Origin: Rhizobium sp. 18065
GTDB taxonomy: Bacteria; Pseudomonadota; Alphaproteobacteria; Rhizobiales; Rhizobiaceae
Reading direction: 5' to 3'
Length of the DNA stretch: 64,000 nucleotides
Assembly (NCBI RefSeq): GCF_902706095.1
Contig: NZ_CACSJP010000007.1
Location: 248,001-312,000, forward strand
Shown piece by piece: positions 56,048-64,000 of this stretch (its first letter is position 1; the number at the start of each line of letters is the position of its first letter). A program made the position numbers and the translations under genes. The notes under the pieces are model-generated. The model ran no database searches. It saw nothing but the letters and a program-made list of their open reading frames with translations, and was not told where the DNA came from.

Positions 56048-58726
56048 ATGAACAGAGGAAATTCGGCAGCACTTCCCGAACACTCGGCTCGTTTCGTGCT
56101 GACCGCTTTCGTATTGCGCCAGATCTACTCGCTGGCCGGTTTTGGCCTCTTCCTGCTGCTGGTGCTCGCGGTTGCGTCGCTGGCCACCTGGAATGTCGCC
56201 GATCCGAGCCTGTCCTATGCCACCGACAACCAGCCGACCAATATCCTCGGGCTTTCGGGTGCAGTCTTTGCCGATCTGATGATGCAGTTCTTCGGCCTCG
56301 CCAGCCTGCTGGCCCTGCTGCCGGTGCTTGCCTGGTCCTTCGCCCTGATCGGTGCACGCAGACTGACCCGCGTACCCGGCCGCCTTGCCGCCTGGCTGGT
56401 CGGCGCGCTGGTTGCCGCCGCCACAGTCGGCTGTTTCCCGCCGCCGCTGACATGGCCGCTGCCGAGCGGCACCGGCGGCGTGCTGGGCGATCTGATCCTG
56501 CGCTTCCCGGCCCTGTTCATCGGGGCCTATCCGACCGGCACCTTTGCCATGGTTATGGGCTCCATCCTCGCCGTGCCGACCGCATGGCTTCTGCTGTTTG
56601 CCGCCGGCATTGTCGGCCGCAGCGAACCGGAAATTCCGGCACCCCAGATCAAGGCCCCGGCAGACAAGAGCCGCAGCATGGCGCAAGCCATCGAGGCCGA
56701 TGACGATGATGAGCCGGAAGGGCCAATCGCCCTGGCGCTCGGCGCGATTGCCCACAACTGGTACACGACCCGCGCCCGCATGCGCCGGCTGTTCGGCCTG
56801 AAGCCGGCCGAGCGCAGCCGCCGCGACTTCGACCAGCCCTACGACTTCAACGATGACGAATTCGGCACGCTGAATGAGCCGAGCCGTCCGAAGGCACCCG
56901 CCTTGCATGCCCGCCAGGAGCCTGTGCTCGAGGGTGCTCCGCGACCAGCCACCCGCTCGATCGTTTCGCCACCACCGATGGCCAGCGGCCATTTCGACGA
57001 TGACGACGGCGCATTCGACATGGACGACATGCCGCGCCCGGCCGGTATCCTGCCGGACGACGAGGACGACTGGAATGCGCCGCCGGCAGCACCCTCGCGC
57101 AATATCGGCGCCGGCCGCAGCTCGCCGCGCGTCTCAGCCCCTGCCAGCCGCCCCAAGCCCGGCGCCCGCGTCGAGCGAGATGCGCAGGGTTCGCTGCTGC
57201 GCCCCGACGGCTTCCAGCTTCCCTCCGTGCATCTTCTCGCGGAACCCCGCGCGGTTGCCCGCGACGCGACGCTGTCGGCCGAAGCGCTGGAACACAACGC
57301 CCGCCTGCTCGAAGGAGTGCTCGACGATTTCGGCGTCAAGGGCGAGATCATCCATGTCCGTCCCGGCCCGGTCGTGACGCTCTACGAACTGGAGCCGGCA
57401 CCGGGCATCAAGTCGTCCCGCGTCATCGGTCTTGCCGACGACATCGCCCGCTCGATGAGCGCGATCGCCGCCCGCGTCGCCGTCGTCCCCGGCCGCAACG
57501 CCATCGGCATCGAATTGCCCAACCAGACACGCGAGACCGTCTACCTGCGCGAGCTGATCGGCTCGAAGGATTTCGACGGCAACAAGGCCAAGCTCGCCAT
57601 GGCACTCGGCAAGACTATCGGCGGCGAACCTGTCATCGCCGACCTTGCCAAGATGCCGCATCTGCTGGTCGCCGGCACCACCGGCTCCGGCAAGTCTGTC
57701 GCCATCAACACGATGATCCTGTCGCTGCTCTACCGGCTGTCGCCGGAAAAGTGCCGCCTGATCATGATCGATCCGAAAATGCTCGAACTCTCGGTCTATG
57801 ACGGCATTCCCCATCTGCTGTCGCCGGTCGTGACCGACCCGAAAAAGGCCGTCGTTGCGCTGAAATGGACCGTCCGCGAGATGGAAGAGCGCTACAAGAA
57901 GATGTCGAAGATCGGCGTGCGCAATATCGACGGCTTCAACAGCCGCGTCGAGCAGGCGCTGGAAAAGGGCGAGGTGCTGACCCGCACCGTGCAGACCGGC
58001 TTCGACCGCCAGACCGGCGAGGCGATCTACGAGACCGAAGAATTCGACCTGCAGCCGATCCCCTATATCGTCGTGATCATCGACGAAATGGCCGACCTGA
58101 TGATGGTCGCCGGCAAGGACATCGAAGGCGCCGTGCAGCGTCTGGCGCAGATGGCGCGTGCAGCCGGCATCCACGTGATCATGGCGACCCAGCGCCCGTC
58201 CGTCGACGTCATCACCGGCACGATCAAGGCCAACTTCCCGACCCGCATCTCCTTCCAGGTGACGTCCAAGATCGACAGCCGCACCATTCTCGGCGAGCAG
58301 GGCGCCGAACAGCTGCTCGGCATGGGTGACATGCTCTACATGGCCGGTGGCGGCCGCATCCAGCGTGTGCACGGGCCGTTTGTCTCCGACAACGAGGTCG
58401 AGGAAATCGTCGCCTACCTGAAGACGCAAGGCTCTCCGCAATATCTCGAAGCCATCACGGTCGATGATGACGACGGCGAAGAGGGCGGCGGACCGGCCGG
58501 CACCTCCAACCTGTCGGAATCCGACGATCCCTATGACCAGGCGGTTGCGATCGTGCTGCGCGACGGCAAGGCATCCACCTCCTATGTCCAGCGCCGCCTC
58601 GGCATCGGCTACAACCGCGCCGCCTCGCTGATCGAGCGCATGGAGAAGGAGGGCATCATCGGACCGGCCAATCATGCCGGCAAACGCGAGATCCTCGTCC
58701 CCACGGAATCCGACATCGAAAGGTGA
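56048..58726 (+). CDS. ftsK: DNA translocase FtsK
   Basis: FtsK anchors at the septum and pumps chromosome DNA toward XerCD/dif. The ~892-aa protein has four to five membrane helices (~25-200), a shortish Pro/acidic linker (~210-390), then alpha/beta motor domains with Walker [12 protein letters not shown] and Walker [14 protein letters not shown], and a gamma winged helix ([28 protein letters not shown]) that reads KOPS. Start 56048 (ATG, AGG site) or the GTG at 56018 are both possible. Confidence 0.95.
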   Translation: MNRGNSAALPEHSARFVLTAFVLRQIYSLAGFGLFLLLVLAVASLATWNVADPSLSYATDNQPTNILGLSGAVFADLMMQFFGLASLLALLPVLAWSFALIGARRLTRVPGRLAAWLVGALVAAATVGCFPPPLTWPLPSGTGGVLGDLILRFPALFIGAYPTGTFAMVMGSILAVPTAWLLLFAAGIVGRSEPEIPAPQIKAPADKSRSMAQAIEADDDDEPEGPIALALGAIAHNWYTTRARMRRLFGLKPAERSRRDFDQPYDFNDDEFGTLNEPSRPKAPALHARQEPVLEGAPRPATRSIVSPPPMASGHFDDDDGAFDMDDMPRPAGILPDDEDDWNAPPAAPSRNIGAGRSSPRVSAPASRPKPGARVERDAQGSLLRPDGFQLPSVHLLAEPRAVARDATLSAEALEHNARLLEGVLDDFGVKGEIIHVRPGPVVTLYELEPAPGIKSSRVIGLADDIARSMSAIAARVAVVPGRNAIGIELPNQTRETVYLRELIGSKDFDGNKAKLAMALGKTIGGEPVIADLAKMPHLLVAGTTGSGKSVAINTMILSLLYRLSPEKCRLIMIDPKMLELSVYDGIPHLLSPVVTDPKKAVVALKWTVREMEERYKKMSKIGVRNIDGFNSRVEQALEKGEVLTRTVQTGFDRQTGEAIYETEEFDLQPIPYIVVIIDEMADLMMVAGKDIEGAVQRLAQMARAAGIHVIMATQRPSVDVITGTIKANFPTRISFQVTSKIDSRTILGEQGAEQLLGMGDMLYMAGGGRIQRVHGPFVSDNEVEEIVAYLKTQGSPQYLEAITVDDDDGEEGGGPAGTSNLSESDDPYDQAVAIVLRDGKASTSYVQRRLGIGYNRAASLIERMEKEGIIGPANHAGKREILVPTESDIER

Positions 58727-58832
58727 TGGAACAAGCGCGGCTGGGACGAGTTGCCGCACAGGACGCGCAGGCTTGCGTCATGAAGCCGCCGCCTTTTTCG
58801 GCAAGACATGCAAGCATATGAAGGAGTACCGG

Positions 58833-59489
58833 ATGAGTGAAGATAATGCAGAACGCGAGGCCTTCATGCCTGCGTTGACCTCCCGTCGCCAGTTCGTCCT
58901 GGGCGCTGCGGCTTTCATGGCCTATGCCGCTCTGCCGCCAATGCCTGCATTTGCCGCGACCGATGCCGCCCAGAAGATCGCCGACCATTTCTCCAGCGTG
59001 AAGAACATGATGGGCGAATTTGTCCAGTTCGGTCCGCGCGGCGAACAGACCGGCGGCAAGTTTTTCATCCAGCGCCCGGGCAAGCTGCGCTTCAACTACG
59101 AGAAGCCCTCGCCGATGCGCGTGATCGCCGACGGTAAGAATGTCGTGATCGGCAATACCAAGCTGAAGACCTGGGATCTCTATCCGCTGTCGAAGACGCC
59201 GCTCAGCCTGCTTTTGGCCGAACGCATCGACCTCGGCAACAAGATGGTCCGCGACGTCAAGGAAGAGGCCGACCTGACCACGATCGTGCTGGGCGACAAG
59301 ACCCTGCTCGGCGATTCGACGATCACCCTGATGTTCGACCCGAAGACCTTCGAACTGCGCCAGTGGACCATCACCGATCTGCAGAAGAAGGACACGTCGG
59401 TGATGATCTTCAACGTCCAGACCGGCGTCGACTTCGACCAGAGCGTCTTTGAAATTCCCTATGCGGACGTTCACAACCAGCAGCGCTGA
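58833..59489 (+). CDS. lolA: LolA-like outer-membrane lipoprotein carrier protein
   Basis: LolA carries lipoproteins through the periplasm from LolCDE to the outer membrane. The ~218-aa protein has the LolA-like barrel: MMGEFVQFGPRGEQTGGKFFIQRPGKLRFNYEKPSPMRVIADGKNVVIGN and KTWDLYPLSKTPLSLLL. The N-terminus has SRRQFVLGAAAF (~17-28), a twin-arginine-type signal. ATG 58833 is set by an AAGGAG site 6 bases upstream. It follows ftsK by ~106 bases, as in other proteobacteria. Confidence 0.9.
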   Translation: MSEDNAEREAFMPALTSRRQFVLGAAAFMAYAALPPMPAFAATDAAQKIADHFSSVKNMMGEFVQFGPRGEQTGGKFFIQRPGKLRFNYEKPSPMRVIADGKNVVIGNTKLKTWDLYPLSKTPLSLLLAERIDLGNKMVRDVKEEADLTTIVLGDKTLLGDSTITLMFDPKTFELRQWTITDLQKKDTSVMIFNVQTGVDFDQSVFEIPYADVHNQQR

Positions 59490-59513
59490 TCGGCAAGCCT
59501 CAACTGTGGAGAA

Positions 59514-59545
59514 AGGCGGCGGACAGACATGTCCGGCCGCCTTTT
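59514..59545 (+). terminator. Rho-independent terminator after lolA
   Basis: GGCGGC-GGAC pairs with GTCC-GGCCGCC (one bulged base) around AGACAT, followed by TTTTC. Confidence 0.8.
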
Positions 59546-59602
59546 CCTGTTCATGACGGATGAAACTTTCTAAGAACGGGAGACATCTGGGGAACAACCG
59601 CC

Positions 59603-60406
59603 ATGACGCTTTCGATCACCACCTGGAACATCAATTCGGTGCGCCTGCGCCTGCCGATCGTCGAGGATTTCCTCAGGCAGGCGAGCCCGGACATTCTCTG
59701 CCTGCAGGAGATCAAGTGCCAGAACGACCAGTTCCCCACTGAGCAGATCGCGGCACTCGGCTACAAGAACATCGTCCTGCATGGCCAGAAGGGCTATCAC
59801 GGCGTCGCCATCTGCTCGCGCCTGCCGCTGACCGAAGACCATCGCCAGGACTATTGCGGCGTCGGCGACAGCCGCCACATCTCGGCGGTGTTCGAATGGG
59901 CTGGCCGCCGCATTCGCCTGCACAATTTCTACGTGCCCGCCGGCGGTGACGAACCCAATCGCGAAATCAACCCGAAATTCGGCCACAAGCTCGATTTCAT
60001 CACGGAAATGAAGGCATTGGCGGCCGATGGCGAACCGGGCACGGCATCGGTTCTGGTCGGCGACCTCAACATCGCGCCGCTCGAGCACGACGTCTGGTCG
60101 CACAAGCAGATGCTGAAGATCGTCAGCCATACCCCGGTCGAGACCGAGGGTCTGCTGGACATCATGCGGCGGGGCAACTGGGTCGACCTGATGCGCCAGA
60201 ATGTGCCCGACAGCGAGAAGCTCTACACCTGGTGGAGCTACCGCGCCAAGGACTGGGCCGCCGCCAACAAGGGCCGGCGCCTCGACCACATCTGGTCATC
60301 GGCCGATCTGGCGCCGTTGCTCAAGCGTGTCGACATCCTGAAGGAAGCGCGCGGCTGGAATCAGCCGTCCGACCATGTCCCGGTCACAGCAACGTTCGAT
60401 ATCTGA
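59603..60406 (+). CDS. xthA: exodeoxyribonuclease III
   Basis: XthA is an AP endonuclease and 3'-5' exonuclease for base-excision repair. The 267-aa protein has the ExoIII motifs TWNINSVRLRLP, LCLQEIKC (metal Glu), HNFYVPAGGDEPNRE, VGDLNIAP, RRLDHIW and the catalytic His in PSDHVPV. It is convergent with the cyclic-nucleotide-binding gene, with 13 bases between the stops. Confidence 0.95.
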   Translation: MTLSITTWNINSVRLRLPIVEDFLRQASPDILCLQEIKCQNDQFPTEQIAALGYKNIVLHGQKGYHGVAICSRLPLTEDHRQDYCGVGDSRHISAVFEWAGRRIRLHNFYVPAGGDEPNREINPKFGHKLDFITEMKALAADGEPGTASVLVGDLNIAPLEHDVWSHKQMLKIVSHTPVETEGLLDIMRRGNWVDLMRQNVPDSEKLYTWWSYRAKDWAAANKGRRLDHIWSSADLAPLLKRVDILKEARGWNQPSDHVPVTATFDI

Positions 60407-60419
60407 TAGCAGGCTATGT

Positions 60420-60875
60420 TTATTCGAAACGGACGGCCATGGCGGCCGTTCCTTCGACCAGCGCACTGATCGACTGCTTGATGCGCGCCTCGACATGCCG
60501 CGCCATCGCCGGATATTCTTCCAATAGCCTGTGAAACATCGCCCGGGTGATGCGGATGACATCGACGTCTTCCGCCGCGACTGCGGTGAACTTCCGCTCG
60601 ACCATGGTCACCAGCGCAAGCTCGGACAGCATGACGCCCTTGCCGACCGTGGTCTCGAGCCGGGACTTGCCGCCGCGGCCGATGACATGCAGTTCCAGCG
60701 CGCCGCTGACCACCACATAGGCACATTCGGCCGGGGACTTTTCACGAAACAGCGCCTGCCCTGCCGCGACCTGCCGATGTTCGGCGCCAAAGGCGATCAG
60801 GCGCAGCTGGTCCGTATCCAGGCCGGAAAAGAGCGGGACTGCCGAAAGCAGATCGATATCGTCGCTCAGTGCCAT
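60420..60875 (-). CDS. stand-alone cyclic nucleotide-binding domain protein
   Basis: This 151-aa protein is a single cNMP-binding domain: LLSAVPLFSGLDTDQLRLIAFGAEHRQVAAGQALFREKSPAECAYVVVSGALELHV. There is no helix-turn-helix, so it is not a Crp-type regulator. The phosphate-binding cassette (ElaLvTMVERKFTAVA) lacks the canonical RxA pattern (RKFTA is closest), so ligand binding is uncertain. ATG 60875 has a GGGAG site. The response regulator gene lies upstream on the same strand. Confidence 0.85.
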   Translation of the reverse strand: MALSDDIDLLSAVPLFSGLDTDQLRLIAFGAEHRQVAAGQALFREKSPAECAYVVVSGALELHVIGRGGKSRLETTVGKGVMLSELALVTMVERKFTAVAAEDVDVIRITRAMFHRLLEEYPAMARHVEARIKQSISALVEGTAAMAVRFE

Positions 60876-60902
60876 CGTGGTCTCCCGTCGCAAGACGCCA
60901 AG

Positions 60903-60924
60903 CCACTGCCATTCTTGGCAGTGG
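60903..60924. terminator. hairpin between the response regulator and the cNMP-binding gene
   Basis: CCACTGCC and GGCAGTGG form a perfect 8-bp stem with a 6-base loop, in the 155-base gap. No T-run follows on the minus strand, so it may be an attenuator or an RNA-processing site rather than a true terminator. Confidence 0.4.
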
Positions 60925-61030
60925 TGCTCAAGCCTTAGCGCAAAAGCTTGCATGAGACGACCCATCCGGTGACGTCATCCCCGGCTGCGTCTGAAATGCG
61001 GCCGGAACTGAGATCAGCAAAGGATGGACA

Positions 61031-61714
61031 TCAGGGAATGATCTTGTAGCCACCATTCTCGGTGACCAGGATCTCGGCATTCGACGGATCCCGCTCGATC
61101 TTCTGGCGCAGGCGGTAGACATGGGTTTCCAGCGTATGGGTGGTGACGCCGGAATTGTAGCCCCAGACCTCTTCGAGCAGCACGTCACGCGTGACCACCT
61201 TCTGGCCGGCGCGATAGAGATAGCGGATGATCGCCGATTCCTTTTCGGTCAGCCGGATCTTCTTGCCGTCGTCGGTGGTCAGCAGTTTCTGGCTCGGCTT
61301 GAACAGATAGGGGCCGACGCCGAAGGTCGCGTCTTCGCTCTGCTCGAACTGGCGGAGCTGGGCGCGGATGCGGGCGAGCAGCACGGCAAAACGGAACGGC
61401 TTGGTGACATAGTCGTTGGCGCCAGCTTCCAGGCCGAGGATCGTATCGGAATCGGTATCGTGGCCGGTCAGCATGATCACCGGCGACTTGAAGCCACCCT
61501 TGCGCAGCAGCTTGACCGCCTCGCGCCCATCCATATCCGGCAACCCGACATCCATGATCAGCAGGTCGACCTGGCTGGTCTTTGCCGTCTGCATGGCGCG
61601 CGTGGCATTGCTTTCCTGCAGAAGCTGGAACTCTTCATAGTGCGAGAGCTGTTCGACCAGGATCTGCCTCAGATCCTCGTCGTCATCCACGAGCAGAATG
61701 GTCCGCGCCGTCAT
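61031..61714 (-). CDS. OmpR/PhoB-family response regulator
   Basis: This 227-aa regulator has a receiver domain (acidic pocket VDDDED, phospho-acceptor Asp in LLIMDVGLPDMDG, Thr in MLTGHD, Lys in VTKPFRF) and an OmpR-type winged helix (KKIRLTEKESAIIRYLYRAGQKVVTRDVLLEEVWGYNSGVTTHTLETHVYRLRQKIE). No histidine kinase is adjacent. Length and sequence recall alphaproteobacterial CenR, an envelope regulator, but this is only an impression. It is divergent from the L,D-transpeptidase. Confidence 0.9.
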   Translation of the reverse strand: MTARTILLVDDDEDLRQILVEQLSHYEEFQLLQESNATRAMQTAKTSQVDLLIMDVGLPDMDGREAVKLLRKGGFKSPVIMLTGHDTDSDTILGLEAGANDYVTKPFRFAVLLARIRAQLRQFEQSEDATFGVGPYLFKPSQKLLTTDDGKKIRLTEKESAIIRYLYRAGQKVVTRDVLLEEVWGYNSGVTTHTLETHVYRLRQKIERDPSNAEILVTENGGYKIIP

Positions 61715-61840
61715 TCTTGATCCTTCCAGATTGGGTCGTATTTTCGAAGGCTTATGCTCTTATCTTCAGTCATTTATGGCTTTGCCGAAACATATGAAGT
61801 GCTATGAATACAACATTCTTCACGAACAAGGCAAAATCTC

Positions 61841-62398
61841 GTGAATGCCAGAGCCGACAAGCCGAAAATGCCGGAAAAGACGCTGCGCCGGCTGCTGGTG
61901 CGTCGGGCGCCGACCGGCAAGAGCCAGGCGATCCTCCAGGCGGGACCCTTGCGCCTGCGCGCCGCCATCGGCCGCTCGGAAACCACCAGCCGCAAGCGCG
62001 AAGGCGACGGCGCAACCCCGATCGCGACGATGAAACTCGTCTCCGGCTATCTGCGCGGCGACCGGGTACGTGAAACGAAGACCGCGCTGCCCATGCAGCG
62101 GGCGTTGACCACCATGCTCTGGTGCGACGCACCCGATCATGCCAGCTACAATCGTCCGGTCAAGGCGCCGTTCCGGCCGAGCCACGAACGACTGATGCGC
62201 GACGACGAGCTTTACGACCTCTGTATCGTTCTCGACTGGAACCTGTCTTGCCGAAAGCGCGGCTGCGGCTCGGCCATCTTCTTTCATATCGCCCGTCCCG
62301 GCTATCAGCCGACGGAAGGCTGCGTCGCACTCCACCCGCGCGACATGCGCCGCCTTTTGCCTTACCTCACGGCCAGAACCCGCCTTCAGGTTCTCTGA
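61841..62398 (+). CDS. L,D-transpeptidase (YkuD) family protein
   Basis: This 185-aa YkuD-domain protein has the active site HIARPGYQPTEGCVAL (His ... Cys). L,D-transpeptidases form 3-3 peptidoglycan cross-links, common in polar-growing Rhizobiales. I see no clear signal peptide; the N-terminus is basic. That is odd for a periplasmic enzyme, though this short family often lacks an obvious one. The start is a GTG. It is divergent from the OmpR-type regulator. Confidence 0.86.
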   Translation: MNARADKPKMPEKTLRRLLVRRAPTGKSQAILQAGPLRLRAAIGRSETTSRKREGDGATPIATMKLVSGYLRGDRVRETKTALPMQRALTTMLWCDAPDHASYNRPVKAPFRPSHERLMRDDELYDLCIVLDWNLSCRKRGCGSAIFFHIARPGYQPTEGCVALHPRDMRRLLPYLTARTRLQVL

Positions 62399-62590
62399 CA
62401 GCACGATCAGCCAAATTGCACCGCACTGCCCTTTCATTGGCCGGCAGCCTCCCTAAGTAGGGAATTGGAAACAGAGGCATGCCCCTTGTCACGGCCCAAT
62501 TCCGACTGCTGGATAAACTGTGCCAGCACGAACCATTTCTGAAGACCTCCGCCGTCTTCAATCGCCCGATACTTCATGGAGATTTCACCG

Positions 62591-63421
62591 ATGACAGAAC
62601 AAACCCATATTACCCTGAACGATGGCAACAGCATTCCCCAGGTTGGCCTTGGCGTCTGGCAGACCCCGAATGACGAGGCCGCTCCCGCGGTCAAGGCAGC
62701 ACTCGAGGCCGGCTATCGCCATGTCGATACGGCGGCGGTCTATGAAAACGAGGAAGGCGTCGGCAAGGGCACAAAGCAGTCGGGCGTGGCCCGCAGCGAT
62801 ATCTTCCTGACCACCAAGCTGTGGAACGTCGACCAGGGCTATGAGCAGACCCTCAAGGCTTTCGATGCCAGCCTGAAGCGTCTCGGCACCGACTATGTCG
62901 ACCTCTATCTCATCCACTGGCCATCGGCCCATCGCGGCCTGTTCGTCGATACATGGAAGGCATTTGCCAAGCTCAGGGAAGAAGGACGGGCAAAATCGAT
63001 CGGCGTCTCGAACTTCTATCCCGAACATCTGGAAAAGATCATCGGAGAAACCGGCGTCGTGCCTGTCATCAACCAGATCGAACTGCATCCAGACTTCCAG
63101 CAGAAAACGACGCGCGCCTTTCACGAGACGCACAAGATCGCCACGCAGTCCTGGAGCCCGCTTGGTCAGGGCAAGCTACTGTCCAACCCGGTCATCGGCA
63201 AGATTGCCGAGCGGCTTGGCCGCGCACCGGCACAGGTGATCATCCGCTGGCATATCGACAATGGCCTCGTGGTCATTCCGAAGTCCGTCACGCCATCGCG
63301 GATCGTCGAAAACTTCAAGGTCTTCGATTTCAAGCTTTCGAGTGACGACCTGGCAGAACTCAACGCACTGGACGATGCAGGTGCCCGTATCGGCCCGGAT
63401 CCGAAGGCCGCAACCTTTTGA
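62591..63421 (+). CDS. aldo/keto reductase
   Basis: This 276-aa NADPH-dependent reductase has the catalytic tetrad regions: Asp in HVDTAAVYENEEGVG (with Tyr), Lys in FLTTKLWN, His in YLIHWP. It also has VGVSNF-like IGVSNFYPEHLEKII and VVIPKSVTPSRIVENF. The pattern fits 2,5-diketo-gluconate reductase/DkgA-like members. ATG 62591 has a GGAG site (GGAGATTTCACCG); Met 62576 is an alternative. A terminator follows. Confidence 0.9.
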   Translation: MTEQTHITLNDGNSIPQVGLGVWQTPNDEAAPAVKAALEAGYRHVDTAAVYENEEGVGKGTKQSGVARSDIFLTTKLWNVDQGYEQTLKAFDASLKRLGTDYVDLYLIHWPSAHRGLFVDTWKAFAKLREEGRAKSIGVSNFYPEHLEKIIGETGVVPVINQIELHPDFQQKTTRAFHETHKIATQSWSPLGQGKLLSNPVIGKIAERLGRAPAQVIIRWHIDNGLVVIPKSVTPSRIVENFKVFDFKLSSDDLAELNALDDAGARIGPDPKAATF

Positions 63422-63454
63422 TTCACGTGTAACATTTTGTTAACCACGACAAGG

Positions 63455-63479
63455 AAGGCGGCCCGAGGGCCGCCTTTTT
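63455..63479. terminator. Rho-independent terminator between convergent genes
   Basis: AAGGCGGCCC and GGGCCGCCTT form a perfect 10-bp stem with a 2-base GA turn, followed by TTT on the plus strand and preceded by A-rich sequence, so it can serve both the aldo/keto reductase and the DMT gene. Confidence 0.85.
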
Positions 63480-63493
63480 CGTCTCGATGATGA

Positions 63494-64000
63494 TTAGAGA
63501 CTGACACAGATCGCGCCGGCGGCCACGGTGAGGCAGGCGGCCACCCGCTTGACCGTCAGGGGTTCACCGAGAAACGCTGCCCCGATCAGGACCGCGAAGA
63601 CGACACTGGTTTCCCGCACCGCGGTCACCAGACCGGCCGGAGCAAACGAATAGGCGACCACAACAAGGCCATAGGCCATCATCGCGACAACGCCGCCGGC
63701 AAACGCCTTCCAGGTGACACTGGCACGAAAATCGATCAGCAACCCACGGCGCAACACGCCATAGGTGACGCAGATCATCACGCCAAACAGGAACAGTACC
63801 CACATCGCATAGGCAACCGGCTGCTCGACGAGCTTCACGCCCTTCGAATCCACCGTTGAATAGCAGGCGATGATAAAGCCGGTGGCAAGCGCAAACAGCA
63901 ACGAGGAAGTCGCTGCCCGCGTCTTGCCGAGCGACAGGCTCATGATCCCGGCGGCAACCAGTGCAACGCCAAGCGTTTGGTAAGGTCCGAGCAGTTCACC
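63494..64000 (-). CDS. EamA/DMT-family transporter, C-terminal part
   Basis: The minus-strand frame enters from the window end (GELLGPYQTLGVALVAAGIMSLSLG...) and continues for 168 residues with five or so membrane helices typical of the second half of a drug/metabolite transporter, including YSFAPAGLVTAVRETSVVFAVLIGAAFLGEPLT. The 5' part lies outside the window. The Met at 63943 is internal. The substrate is unknown. Confidence 0.85.
   Translation of the reverse strand, partial: GELLGPYQTLGVALVAAGIMSLSLGKTRAATSSLLFALATGFIIACYSTVDSKGVKLVEQPVAYAMWVLFLFGVMICVTYGVLRRGLLIDFRASVTWKAFAGGVVAMMAYGLVVVAYSFAPAGLVTAVRETSVVFAVLIGAAFLGEPLTVKRVAACLTVAAGAICVSL

Overview
The window is a stretch of alphaproteobacterial chromosome, most likely from the family Rhizobiaceae (Rhizobium/Agrobacterium/Allorhizobium group). 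Several signs agree: high GC; a SAM-II riboswitch before metA; an EcfG-type promoter (GGAAC-N16-CGTT) before an rpoH2-like sigma factor; an Irr-type iron control element before bacterioferritin; an alphaproteobacterial LexA operator (GTTC-N7-GTTC) before the imuA-imuB-dnaE2 cassette; RIME-like intergenic palindromes; and a rhizobial proA-nadD-rsfS-rlmH-envC-ctpA-yibQ-rppH gene string. I see no prophage, insertion sequence, CRISPR array or plasmid replication gene. Most genes are housekeeping.

Layout. 1-7.1 kb: a plus-strand cluster running from the 3' part of proA through NAD synthesis (nadD), ribosome silencing (rsfS), 23S rRNA methylation (rlmH) and cell-envelope factors (EnvC-like, CtpA, YibQ-like) to RNA decapping (rppH). 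7.2-12.7 kb: a class III cyclase, a small unknown gene, a rhodanese divergent from a GlxA/FtrA regulator with a long low-complexity N-terminus, an 830-bp block of degenerate ~275-bp tandem repeats, then bfr and bfd. 12.8-18.8 kb: the SOS mutagenesis operon imuA-imuB-dnaE2 (minus strand). 19-31.5 kb: metabolic and regulatory genes (leuD, leuB, CitE-like lyase, serine/threonine dehydratase, a diguanylate cyclase, rpoH2, and an HxlR regulator divergent from an SDR and an MDR oxidoreductase). 31.6-37 kb: an M48 lipoprotein protease and the TPP-riboswitch-controlled thiBPQ thiamine importer. 37-38.9 kb: a BacA/SbmA-like transporter with a degenerate ATPase. 38.9-40.3 kb: a 1.4-kb gene-free region full of hairpins and RIME-like repeats. 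40.3-48.5 kb: uup, thiamine diphosphokinase, two small unknown genes, a MoxR ATPase and a CoxE-like VWA protein separated by metA and a GNAT gene, and galM. 48.6-64 kb: tRNA-Gly(GCC), a prolyl-tRNA editing protein, CnoX, a LON-domain protein, Trm112, a Ubi-type hydroxylase, tesB, the sigma54-dependent glnK-amtB pair, ftsK, lolA, xthA, a cyclic-nucleotide-binding protein, an OmpR-type response regulator, an L,D-transpeptidase, an aldo/keto reductase and a DMT transporter cut by the window end.

How genes work together: bfr and bfd form an iron storage and release pair; imuA, imuB and dnaE2 form the damage-induced translesion synthesis machine; thiBPQ and thiamine diphosphokinase take up and activate thiamine; glnK and amtB sense and import ammonium; EnvC-like, CtpA, FtsK, LolA and the L,D-transpeptidase serve the envelope and division.

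The most unusual content lies outside or at the edges of known genes. There are the tandem ~275-bp repeats at 10.5-11.3 kb, the hairpin-dense element at 39.2-39.7 kb, and a recurrent pattern of short degenerate tandem-repeat expansions in protein linkers and tails (FtrA, DnaE2, ImuA/ImuB, ThiQ, CnoX). I did not find a convincing new multi-gene defence or signalling system.
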